Shown here one piece after another: positions 44,704 to 52,028 of a stretch of DNA of 64,000 nt. The stretch is from an uncultured Winogradskyella sp. (lineage in GTDB: Bacteria; Bacteroidota; Bacteroidia; Flavobacteriales; Flavobacteriaceae): positions 434,001 through 498,000 of the forward strand of contig NZ_CANMIW010000002.1 in the NCBI RefSeq assembly GCF_947498005.1, written 5' to 3'. The notes under the pieces are model-generated. The model had not been told where the DNA came from and ran no database searches. It worked only from the letters and a program-made list of their open reading frames with translations. Each line of letters begins with the position of its first letter. The stretch's first letter is position 1. A program made the translations under genes and the position numbers.

Positions 44704-46113
44704 TTATTTGTTTTCGAGCACTTCAATACGTGCTTTCAGGGTTTCTATAATTTGCTGTTGCTCTTGTATGGCTTTTAATGCAACTACTGTAAGTTGGTTA
44801 TAGTCAACCATGAAGGTGCTTTCTTTTCCGCCCTCTCTATTGATCGTTTCTGTAACTAATTCTGGAAATTGTTCTTGTACTTCTTGTGCTATAAACCCTA
44901 TAAATTGTTTATTGAGATTGGTTTTGTAATTATATGTTTTGGCATCTAATTGAGCCACTTTATCAAGGACATTTTGGGCGGTATTAATATTGGTTTTTAA
45001 GCGACGGTCTGAGGTCGCACTGTAGTTACCGCTAGTTGCATCAAAATTACCAACATAACTTCCATTGGCAAAGAGTTGTAAAGTTGTATTAGCTACGTAA
45101 AACTCCCAATTATTGTTAGCATCATTTTGATTAATCAATTGCAGACCATAATTACTTGATTGTTCAATACGAACCGAATAAGGATTTGCACTAAAACCAG
45201 GTTCTGTACCAATATTTAGCTGACGTGTACGCATTTCAATAATACCTAACCCATAACCACTGGCGTCTGAAGCTATAAGTCTTGTGCGGTCAAAACCAGA
45301 AACAGCATCAAATCTAAAATTTGTGGTGGTATTTCCAACAAGTAATCCACCTCCAATAGTATTACCAATAGTTGCAGCAGGAACTCCCCAACCAACTCCA
45401 AAATTATCACCAATAACAAGTTCTTCGTCTGGGTTCGTATTGCCAATACCAACATGGCCATTTTGCTTTAATGTAAATCTCGTGTTTGAGTTAGTCACTC
45501 CAGAAACTTTAGATTGAAATAACAGGTCTTCACCACTATTTAATGTAGCTAAACGCCATTGATCGCCATTATTTGGATACCCAATTCTTAACGAACCCTC
45601 ATTAGATTGTACAAGCAAGTCTCCTGCAACGTGCAGATCTACTTCTGGTTCATAAGTGCCAATACCGACATTTCCATATTCATAAGAAATATCATCTTCA
45701 CCATCTGCAGGATACCAAAATTGATTACCAGCGCTTATGGCGTATGGTACAGCATGTATTTCGGTAGTGCCAATTTCTGTACCGTTTAATGAGACGTTTA
45801 CATAAGAAGCTAAACCTCCCCATTCAAGAGTATCATAATCGCCTAAGGTTGTTGTACCATCTCCAATTTTAAGATTAAATACACCACCTGCATCTGTGGT
45901 AATACTATGTGTTTCTGAATATGACGAAGATACGGTTGGTGCCCCAAAACGTAATTCTATTTCTATGGTAATAGCTTCTTCGGTAAGAATGTCTCCGCTG
46001 GCATCTCTAGCAATACCTTGATAATTAATGAAATAAGATTGTCCTGATTGTGCATGTCCTATTTGTGTTGCAATTAGAACTGCTATAATTAAAATGCGTG
46101 TAATTATTTTCAT
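44704..46113 (-). CDS. Tail-fibre/peptidase S74 domain surface protein
   Basis: 469 aa with a signal peptide (ending IGHAQ). The N-terminal 130 residues match a flavobacterial extracellular domain (FINYQGIARDASGDILTEEAITIEIEL ... EIHAVPYAISAG). The centre has repeated glycine/asparagine-rich beta segments. The C-terminus is a peptidase S74 intramolecular chaperone: SATSDRRLKTNINTAQNVLDKV, IGFIAQEVQEQFPELV, followed by a coiled coil to the end. S74 domains trimerise fibres and then cut themselves off; here a final coiled coil remains. It is translated two bases after the T9SS protein gene, so the two are partners. Confidence 0.85.
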   Translation of the reverse strand: MKIITRILIIAVLIATQIGHAQSGQSYFINYQGIARDASGDILTEEAITIEIELRFGAPTVSSSYSETHSITTDAGGVFNLKIGDGTTTLGDYDTLEWGGLASYVNVSLNGTEIGTTEIHAVPYAISAGNQFWYPADGEDDISYEYGNVGIGTYEPEVDLHVAGDLLVQSNEGSLRIGYPNNGDQWRLATLNSGEDLLFQSKVSGVTNSNTRFTLKQNGHVGIGNTNPDEELVIGDNFGVGWGVPAATIGNTIGGGLLVGNTTTNFRFDAVSGFDRTRLIASDASGYGLGIIEMRTRQLNIGTEPGFSANPYSVRIEQSSNYGLQLINQNDANNNWEFYVANTTLQLFANGSYVGNFDATSGNYSATSDRRLKTNINTAQNVLDKVAQLDAKTYNYKTNLNKQFIGFIAQEVQEQFPELVTETINREGGKESTFMVDYNQLTVVALKAIQEQQQIIETLKARIEVLENK

Positions 46114-46115
46114 GA

Positions 46116-46598
46116 TTATAGTTTTAAGAATTTCATTGTTTTTATAGTTAGCGTTTCAGAATCTTTAATATGCAAAAGATAAAGACCTGCTGATAAATGT
46201 TTGATATTTAGATTATTTACTAAAACATTCTCTGAGGTTGATTGATGTGTTTTTTTTCCTTCAGTATTATAAATGGTAAAGACGTAATCTTTTATTTTCT
46301 GCATTGAAATATTAAGGATGTCTTCTGCTGGATTAGGATAAATAACTAAGTCATTATCAACCTCAATAGGTTCTGACATACTCAAAGTATTTATAAGATG
46401 TGTACTTGCCCAAAAACCTTGATGTAAGGTTTCAGAGTTAGTGATGGTCCCAACTATAGGTTCTCCGATAGTGGAATTAATAGAATTTGTTCCATTGCTA
46501 TGTAACTCACCTCCATTTGAGAAAGTGTCATTTTCAACCGATTGTGCATTGATATATGCACACATTAATAATAATAGTAACATTGTTTTTGTTTTCAT
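46116..46598 (-). CDS. Small T9SS type A-sorted protein
   Basis: 160 aa. Signal peptide (MCAYINAQS). A short mature part (SNGGELHSNGTNSINSTIGEPIVG, then LHQGFWAST) and a complete type A sorting domain over the last 80 residues (LVIYPNPAEDILNISM, YVFTIYNTEGKKTHQ, LSAGLYLLHIKDSETLTIKTMKFLKL). It is secreted and possibly surface-attached. The small size suggests it serves as a surface partner for the S74 protein encoded two bases downstream. It leads the operon, behind the regulated promoter at 46648-46715. Confidence 0.85.
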   Translation of the reverse strand: MKTKTMLLLLLMCAYINAQSVENDTFSNGGELHSNGTNSINSTIGEPIVGTITNSETLHQGFWASTHLINTLSMSEPIEVDNDLVIYPNPAEDILNISMQKIKDYVFTIYNTEGKKTHQSTSENVLVNNLNIKHLSAGLYLLHIKDSETLTIKTMKFLKL

Positions 46599-46647
46599 AA
46601 TTTTTGGTTTTAATTGTGGTTTGTATAAGACTTTAAAATTGTTACTT

Positions 46648-46655
46648 CAAATCTA
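46648..46655 (-). promoter_or_regulatory. -7 element of the S74 operon
   Basis: The minus strand reads TAGATTTG. Start of transcription near 46642 gives a leader of about 43 nt. No TTG at the -33 position, in keeping with activator control. Confidence 0.65.
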
Positions 46656-46684
46656 AGTATCAGATTATCAGAGGTCTATTTGAG

Positions 46685-46715
46685 ATGTAACAAATGCTGT
46701 AATTATTGTAACATG
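46685..46715 (-). promoter_or_regulatory. Paired TGTTACA sites, 21 bp apart (operator A)
   Basis: On the minus strand CATGTTAC (46715-46708) and TGTTACAT (46692-46685) contain direct copies of TGTTACA with 21 bp between starts. The near copy ends 29 bases before the -7 element. A distal ACTA lies seven bases beyond. The same spacing and distance occur at 51948-51978. Confidence 0.65.
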
Positions 46716-46719
46716 TCAA

Positions 46720-47047
46720 TGATAGTCACGAATAATCGTTGTTTTATAGCCATGATATTTAGGTTTTAACACCTGTTTTTAATGAGAAAAACGTATCAGG
46801 TTATTTATTAGGGCTTTGGTAAAACAAGACTGAATCTAATAATTAGAAATAGATCGATTGTTAGGAAATAAATATGGAGATTCTATAAAATTTTGAATGG
46901 AAATAGAATCTAATGAAAGTCTACAAACGAAAGTTTTTATACGCCTCTAAGGAATGCGCGTGACTTAAATTATTTTTATTTAGGTCGTTGTAGAAACGTA
47001 AATTGAAAATAATGAGGTAATAAAAGCGAATGAGTTACTCTTAATAT
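46720..47047. other. AT-rich gap without recognised genes
   Basis: Only a weak inverted repeat AACACCTGTTTTT ... AACGTATCAGGTTATT (46771-46804) is visible; it could end transcription of the minus-strand envelope operon. Confidence 0.4.
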
Positions 47048-47740
47048 TTAATCATTAGATTTCTGATTAATTAATTGGGTCATATCGTTAGATTCAAAAA
47101 ATAGTTTAAATTCTCGTTTTAGAATATTTCTCAACGATTTAACGTATTGTTTTGATAGTTCATTAGAATCTGCACGTGCAAATTTTCCACTTATAGTGAT
47201 ACCTTTTAGTTCAAAATTAATCTGACCCTCTATTTTTATTGGTGTTAGTAAAAGGCTAATGTATTTGTCTCCTGTCCAATCTACTTTGTGCAATGCAGAA
47301 TCTGATGTTTTATGGTTACTAGTATAAGCATTTAAGCTACTTTTTAAACTAATAGTATCTTGATTCTCAAAGTGAATGGTACAAAATAATTGCTGGTATT
47401 TATTGGTTCTAAACTCAACTGAGGAGTTTGTTGCTGACTGAAAATTATATTGCCAATACACAGGACCTTCATGTGGTCCTGATGATAACTTCTTTTTGAT
47501 TTTTTTAGAAATGCTGTCTTCAGCTATTTCATAACTATCTCTTAAATCTAGTGTTTTGTTTAGATTATCTATTTTACAGAAGGCCGAATCATTTTTTAAT
47601 TCCACGTTAAAATGTGGAGCGACATTAGTATCTAAAAGCTCTTTAAATTTTTCAATCTCATTTTGCTGGAGCTTTTGACTGTGAGATGTTTGAAACATGG
47701 ATGCAGTTAAAATGCACATAAATAGAAACTTGTTTTTCAT
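47048..47740 (-). CDS. Exported protein of unknown function, last in envelope operon
   Basis: 230 aa with a signal peptide ending around QTSHSQ. The mature part is mixed alpha/beta (HFNVELKNDSAFCKIDNLNKTLDLRDSYEIAEDSISKKIKKKL, then VEFRTNKYQQLFCTIHFENQDTISLKSS). I recognise no family. It lies 24 bases after the OmpA-like gene and is the last gene of the operon. Confidence 0.6.
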   Translation of the reverse strand: MKNKFLFMCILTASMFQTSHSQKLQQNEIEKFKELLDTNVAPHFNVELKNDSAFCKIDNLNKTLDLRDSYEIAEDSISKKIKKKLSSGPHEGPVYWQYNFQSATNSSVEFRTNKYQQLFCTIHFENQDTISLKSSLNAYTSNHKTSDSALHKVDWTGDKYISLLLTPIKIEGQINFELKGITISGKFARADSNELSKQYVKSLRNILKREFKLFFESNDMTQLINQKSND

Positions 47741-47764
47741 GATAATGATTTTTAAATTATATAT

Positions 47765-49486
47765 CTAATTTGGTACGACTAATATCTCCACACGTCTGTT
47801 TTTGCTTCTGTTTTTATCTGAGTCATTTTTTACCAATGGTTTAGATTCTCCATGACCTTTTTCTTGCCACTTAAATTCCGTACTTGGTATTAATGCTCTT
47901 AATGCTTTAGATACACTTTTGGCACGTGCAAGCGAAAGTGATTTATTAGATGTTTCGCTACCGACATCATCTGTATGACCTTCAACAATAACTTTTCCTT
48001 TTTTAAGTACAGTGATACTATTTACTAATTCTTTTAAAGCGCTTATACCTTCAGCTTTTAATTCGCTTTTTCCGGAATCAAATAAAACCTGACTGTCTAA
48101 GTTTAATCGCATCGCAGAACCAATTGCAGCGATGGCATCTACATCTGCTCCAGGAACACCACTTTTTTCTTTTAGATCCTTGAATCTAACATAATAAAAG
48201 AGTTCATTTGGCTTAACAAATGGTCCTATGTCAACTTCAGCAACACCACCATCTATCTTACCGATTTTAATCCAAGTTTTTCCATCTTTAGAGATTTCTA
48301 GTTCAGTAGGTTCTAATTGTCCAATTTCGAATAAATACAAATCAGGTCCATTGACATCTACCAAAGCGTTGTCTGTAAAACGAATTGTGAGTGTACCAGC
48401 AAGACCAAGACTATAAATGCCTGTGGCATCATCAAAAGTTTCAATAACATCTGGTTCTCCAAGTACATTTTTTACGTCTTGAGTTAGGAGTTTTGGGTGA
48501 TTAACCTTTACCACTTCATCTGCAAAAGACAAAGGACCTAGAGGTAAATACACCGTTTTTTTTAGATTACCAACGTAGCTTACGCCAACATCATCGCCAT
48601 AAAATAGATCAGGATTTAATTGTTTAAATTTTCGTTTGGCAGCTTGTGATTTGCGTTGAATATCTTTGTGAAAAACATTAACAATTTTCTTTTTATGCGT
48701 AATAACACGTTGGTATTGAGGACTTGCCTTCAACGTTCCTGAAGCGATAGCTTTTTCTGTAGCTTCTAATTCTGCAAGGAGTTCTTTAGATTCTTTTTCG
48801 CTATGCATTTGCCCAGCTTTATCACTAAGTTTTTTTATTTTCTCTAATTCGTTTGCACTTGCTTTAACTTCATTTTTACGTTCAACATCACTCATAACAT
48901 AGCCAGCTTCTGTGATGTCGAGTTGAGACATAACATTGGTGCCAGCTAAGGAATCAATCTTTTTTAATTTCGCCATAGTAGCTTCAGGACCAGATTCTGC
49001 TTGTACCATTAAAATAGCTTTTTCTAATGATATACCAGTTGACGTTTGTTTTGAACTTAGTTGTTCTTTTGAAATTTTTCCTTTTAGAACTATTTTGTCA
49101 TCGTTAGCCGCTTGTCGTTCTTTCCTGGCTTGTTGCGCAAGAATTTTAAGACTATCTGGATTATTAATAAGTTGCTCCATTGACTCACGCGATACACCAC
49201 TTTGTTCTAACATATCTAACAAGGCGTTAGTATCAAATTCTAAATCAGTATTATTGTTTTTGTCTGATCCTTCTAGTAAGCCTTTACTCATGTTTAGAAG
49301 GTTGCTGATTTCAGAATTGGAATTTTCATTTACAGTGTTTTTATCTTCGTTTTTAACAGCTTTAGAACCTGAATTCGTTTCGGAATGTGGGCTCAAATTG
49401 GTGCTAGATTTATTAGTGTCACTGGATTTTTTACCGCAAGTATAAATTATACTTAAAAGTAATATAAGAAGGAGTGATTTTTTCAT
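47765..49486 (-). CDS. OmpA-family lipoprotein
   Basis: 573 aa. The leader ends IIYTCGKK, a lipoprotein signal. A long low-complexity and helical region (residues about 20-290) follows, then a beta-rich domain with LYLFEIGQLEPTELEISKDG (residues 340-430), and an OmpA-like peptidoglycan-binding domain at the C-terminus (LDSQVLFDSGKSELKAEGISAL, VEGHTDDVGSETSNKSLSLARAKSV, RSKNRRVEILV). It links the outer membrane to the cell wall. It sits in an operon of four exported or envelope proteins. Confidence 0.85.
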   Translation of the reverse strand: MKKSLLLILLLSIIYTCGKKSSDTNKSSTNLSPHSETNSGSKAVKNEDKNTVNENSNSEISNLLNMSKGLLEGSDKNNNTDLEFDTNALLDMLEQSGVSRESMEQLINNPDSLKILAQQARKERQAANDDKIVLKGKISKEQLSSKQTSTGISLEKAILMVQAESGPEATMAKLKKIDSLAGTNVMSQLDITEAGYVMSDVERKNEVKASANELEKIKKLSDKAGQMHSEKESKELLAELEATEKAIASGTLKASPQYQRVITHKKKIVNVFHKDIQRKSQAAKRKFKQLNPDLFYGDDVGVSYVGNLKKTVYLPLGPLSFADEVVKVNHPKLLTQDVKNVLGEPDVIETFDDATGIYSLGLAGTLTIRFTDNALVDVNGPDLYLFEIGQLEPTELEISKDGKTWIKIGKIDGGVAEVDIGPFVKPNELFYYVRFKDLKEKSGVPGADVDAIAAIGSAMRLNLDSQVLFDSGKSELKAEGISALKELVNSITVLKKGKVIVEGHTDDVGSETSNKSLSLARAKSVSKALRALIPSTEFKWQEKGHGESKPLVKNDSDKNRSKNRRVEILVVPN

Positions 49487-49494
49487 AATGTAAA

Positions 49495-51075
49495 TTATTT
49501 GGTTATTCTAGCTGCTTTAAGTATGAATATAACTTGACCCACTTGAGCCTCATACGCTCCTATGCTGGGAAACCTATCGCGATCTCCTGTATAGCAAGAT
49601 TTAATTAGTCTTAAATCTCTTTCCATTTGTTTTATGTAGTAATCGAACTTCTTATCATATTCGTTTTTTAATTTATCCATAGCAGGTCTTACATCTCTTA
49701 TTAATTTACCATTCCATCCGAGTCCTCCACCTCCTGGTAAACTTGCTCTACTATTTCCCCATGCTATCCAATCATTTAGTTCTGTAGCTTTTTTTAAATA
49801 ATATTTTTGAAGAAATTGGTAATGACTATAATGTGCTAAATATTTTTGATAAGCTTCATCAATACAAGATTGACAATCAGGAATTTGTTCGCAATATTGT
49901 AGAATTTGAAGACCATCATTATGAGTTTCTTGGCTTTCTTGATCTCTTTCGGAAAGTAAATCTACCTCTAGTTCTAATTGTTCTATGCGCCTTATTAGTT
50001 CTTCTAATTCTTCTTCAGTTATATCAGTAGGTAGTGTTCTTGTATCTCCGTTAGTCTTTTTTCCAGGACTGTTTTCTCCATAATTATTATTAAATTCTTC
50101 ACTATTCTCATCCATTCCTCTCTGAATTTCTGCAACTTCATCGCCTGATAATTCAATTGAGCCTTGATTAGGATTCAATTGAACAGGTTGATAGGTTTGA
50201 CCTCCATCGTTGCTAACATATGCAGTTCGATCTGTAGCAGGCCTTACTCCAGGGTTGTTATAATCTACTGGGACCTGATTTTCTACATTAGTAGACTGAT
50301 AGTCTACAAAGACGGACTCCATATTTGATGGTGGTATATTATGAGGTATAGATCCTTGAGAAATTACTATCTGTGTAAAACCTAATGAAATTATTAAAAG
50401 CATAGTCACTTTCGAAGGTTTGTTTTTCAAAATAAATATGGCAAAAAGTATTGCGATGATAGCCAGCAGACCAATTATAACGTACATTAATGTATTGTCG
50501 ATATTAGAGTTTGAGTTATTTGTGGATGCACTTTCAGTGTTGGAAGACGTAGAGCCATCTTCATTAAATAGTTGACCCATATAACCTAATTTTCGCATGT
50601 GTTGGGTGTACTCTTCTTTATCATCTGTAATACGAATTAAAGATTGGGTTGAAGGAAATTGTAGACCAACTTTTACAGTTATCAAGTATGGGATACCTGC
50701 TACTTTAGAACTGATTCCTAATCCTGTTGAACCCATGGTTCTAAAGGTTTTAGTTGCATATTTTTCGCCGTCAGTTGAAATTTTTGATTCTACCTTTTCC
50801 CAGTTTTCTTTATGAAAACTTAAATCAATATTGTGATCTGGTGCTTTTGAGATAATTGAGACCATAACCGGAGCTTTAATATCTAAGTCATTAATGATGA
50901 ATTTTTGTAAAGAATCTAAACTTCCAGTAGTCCACTCAATAGCTCCAGAATACATGCCATTATCTAGTTTATTTAGCTTAATCTCATGTGTAATAATCTT
51001 GCCAAAAGGGTCAGTAAGTTGTGCAAAAACAATATGGCTAAAAATTAATAAGATTAGTGTGATTAAAGTTTTCAT
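49495..51075 (-). CDS. Exported membrane protein of unknown function
   Basis: 526 aa. Signal peptide (ending SHIVFAQ). Residues 20-170 form a beta-rich extracytoplasmic domain; two hydrophobic segments lie around residues 195-235 (LMYVIIGLLAIIAILFAIFI and MLLIISLGFTQIVI). A glutamate-rich coiled-coil part follows (LEELIRRIEQLELEVDLLSERD), and the C-terminal 130 residues contain CEQIPDCQSCIDEAYQKYLAHY with three clustered cysteines. I recognise no family. It lies eight bases upstream of the OmpA-like gene and probably forms a complex with its neighbours. Confidence 0.6.
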   Translation of the reverse strand: MKTLITLILLIFSHIVFAQLTDPFGKIITHEIKLNKLDNGMYSGAIEWTTGSLDSLQKFIINDLDIKAPVMVSIISKAPDHNIDLSFHKENWEKVESKISTDGEKYATKTFRTMGSTGLGISSKVAGIPYLITVKVGLQFPSTQSLIRITDDKEEYTQHMRKLGYMGQLFNEDGSTSSNTESASTNNSNSNIDNTLMYVIIGLLAIIAILFAIFILKNKPSKVTMLLIISLGFTQIVISQGSIPHNIPPSNMESVFVDYQSTNVENQVPVDYNNPGVRPATDRTAYVSNDGGQTYQPVQLNPNQGSIELSGDEVAEIQRGMDENSEEFNNNYGENSPGKKTNGDTRTLPTDITEEELEELIRRIEQLELEVDLLSERDQESQETHNDGLQILQYCEQIPDCQSCIDEAYQKYLAHYSHYQFLQKYYLKKATELNDWIAWGNSRASLPGGGGLGWNGKLIRDVRPAMDKLKNEYDKKFDYYIKQMERDLRLIKSCYTGDRDRFPSIGAYEAQVGQVIFILKAARITK

Positions 51076-51089
51076 AGTGTTATAGTTTT

Positions 51090-51710
51090 TTATTTATTAC
51101 CAAATACTTTATGAAGATCTGAGTATCCAATTCCACTAAAATTTAATGGAGAAAAAGACACAATAGCCATAGATTGGTCTTCTAATTGACCTTCCTCAAA
51201 CCTGATTTTCATATTTGTGACCTCAGCGGTTCCTGTTGCTCCTTTAGAATTAGATAAATCTAGGGTTCCTGAGATTTTACTGTCAGGCAAACGTTTGCCT
51301 CCTTCATTAAGTAACTGATACATGGCGCTCATTGTTCCTCCTCCTTTTTTTGGAGTTTTAAGAATGGCTGTGGCTTTTTCCAATTGATAGTTGTCGCCAT
51401 CGTAAAAAAGTTGCACACTTTCTGAGCCTTTATCTAGCTTTTTTTTAAATGTAATAATTGCCGTTCGTTTTTTAGTTTTTGGATGTGTATCTACAATACC
51501 TGACGTTTTGGTATAGCTCCAGTCTTTACCGTTTATTTTGCAAAGAAAAGTACCATTAGTATCTGGTTTTTTTTTAGCAGTTTTTGCCGTACTTGCTATT
51601 TCTGTTGGTTCTTTTTCTGTTATCTTTTCCGTTTCTGAAGATGTTTTTTTGTCATCGTTACAAGATGTTAAGAATAGAATGAAGACTATTAATAGTTTGA
51701 AGGTTTTCAT
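51090..51710 (-). CDS. Lipoprotein of unknown function, first in envelope operon
   Basis: 206 aa from the ATG at 51710 (upstream ATGs at 51749 and 51740 precede it and would bury the signal). The leader ends VFILFLTSCNDDKK. The linker is rich in Lys, Thr and Glu; the mature domain (GTFLCKINGKDWSYTKTSGIVDTHP, ATAILKTPKKGGGTMSAM, SGTLDLSNSKGATGTAEV) is beta-rich, resembling DUF6252-type small lipoproteins. It leads the four-gene operon, 14 bases before the next gene. Confidence 0.6.
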   Translation of the reverse strand: MKTFKLLIVFILFLTSCNDDKKTSSETEKITEKEPTEIASTAKTAKKKPDTNGTFLCKINGKDWSYTKTSGIVDTHPKTKKRTAIITFKKKLDKGSESVQLFYDGDNYQLEKATAILKTPKKGGGTMSAMYQLLNEGGKRLPDSKISGTLDLSNSKGATGTAEVTNMKIRFEEGQLEDQSMAIVSFSPLNFSGIGYSDLHKVFGNK

Positions 51711-51751
51711 GGTTTTATATTTATAGATTGTGTTAAACATGATTTGCAACT

Positions 51752-51904
51752 TTATTTTTTAAAGGTTGTTTTTTGTATCACTTTATTTTTATGCATTATT
51801 TTTAATACATAAGTTCCAGGCTGTAAATAATTAATATTAAGGTAGATTGTGTTAGTAGGAATTTGATCAAGCTTGCCTTGTAAGGATGTACGTTTTTTTT
51901 TCAT
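51752..51904 (-). pseudogene. Remnant of a secreted-protein C-terminus, frameshifted
   Basis: A 50-codon frame starts at the ATG at 51904 and ends FNINYLQPGTYVLKIMHKNKVIQKTTFKK. That end looks like the last strands of a T9SS type A sorting domain. In the neighbouring frame the preceding bases read RTSLQGKLDQIPTNTIYL, which would join smoothly to NINYLQPGTY if one base were removed from the run of T at about 51839-51841 (AAA on the plus strand). So the natural coding sequence seems broken by a single-base insertion. The regulated promoter ends six bases before the ATG. Confidence 0.5.
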
Positions 51905-51910
51905 ACACTA

Positions 51911-51918
51911 CAAAGCTA
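51911..51918 (-). promoter_or_regulatory. -7 element of the envelope operon
   Basis: The minus strand reads TAGCTTTG. The start of transcription would fall near 51905, about 195 bases before the lipoprotein ATG, with the remnant frame in the leader. Confidence 0.6.
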
Positions 51919-51947
51919 GGAGGAAGGCTCTTTTAACTCTATAAGAA

Positions 51948-51978
51948 ATGTAACAAGTATTATGAATATTGTAACATG
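51948..51978 (-). promoter_or_regulatory. Paired TGTTACA sites, 21 bp apart (operator B)
   Basis: On the minus strand CATGTTAC (51978-51971) and TGTTACAT (51955-51948). Spacing of the half-sites (21 bp) and the distance of the near one to the -7 element (29 bases) are the same as at operator A, and a distal ACTA is again seven bases beyond CATG. Confidence 0.65.
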
Positions 51979-52028
51979 CTAGTGTTAGTAAGAGATGTGA
52001 GCTGAATTATGATATGTAAATTCGTATT

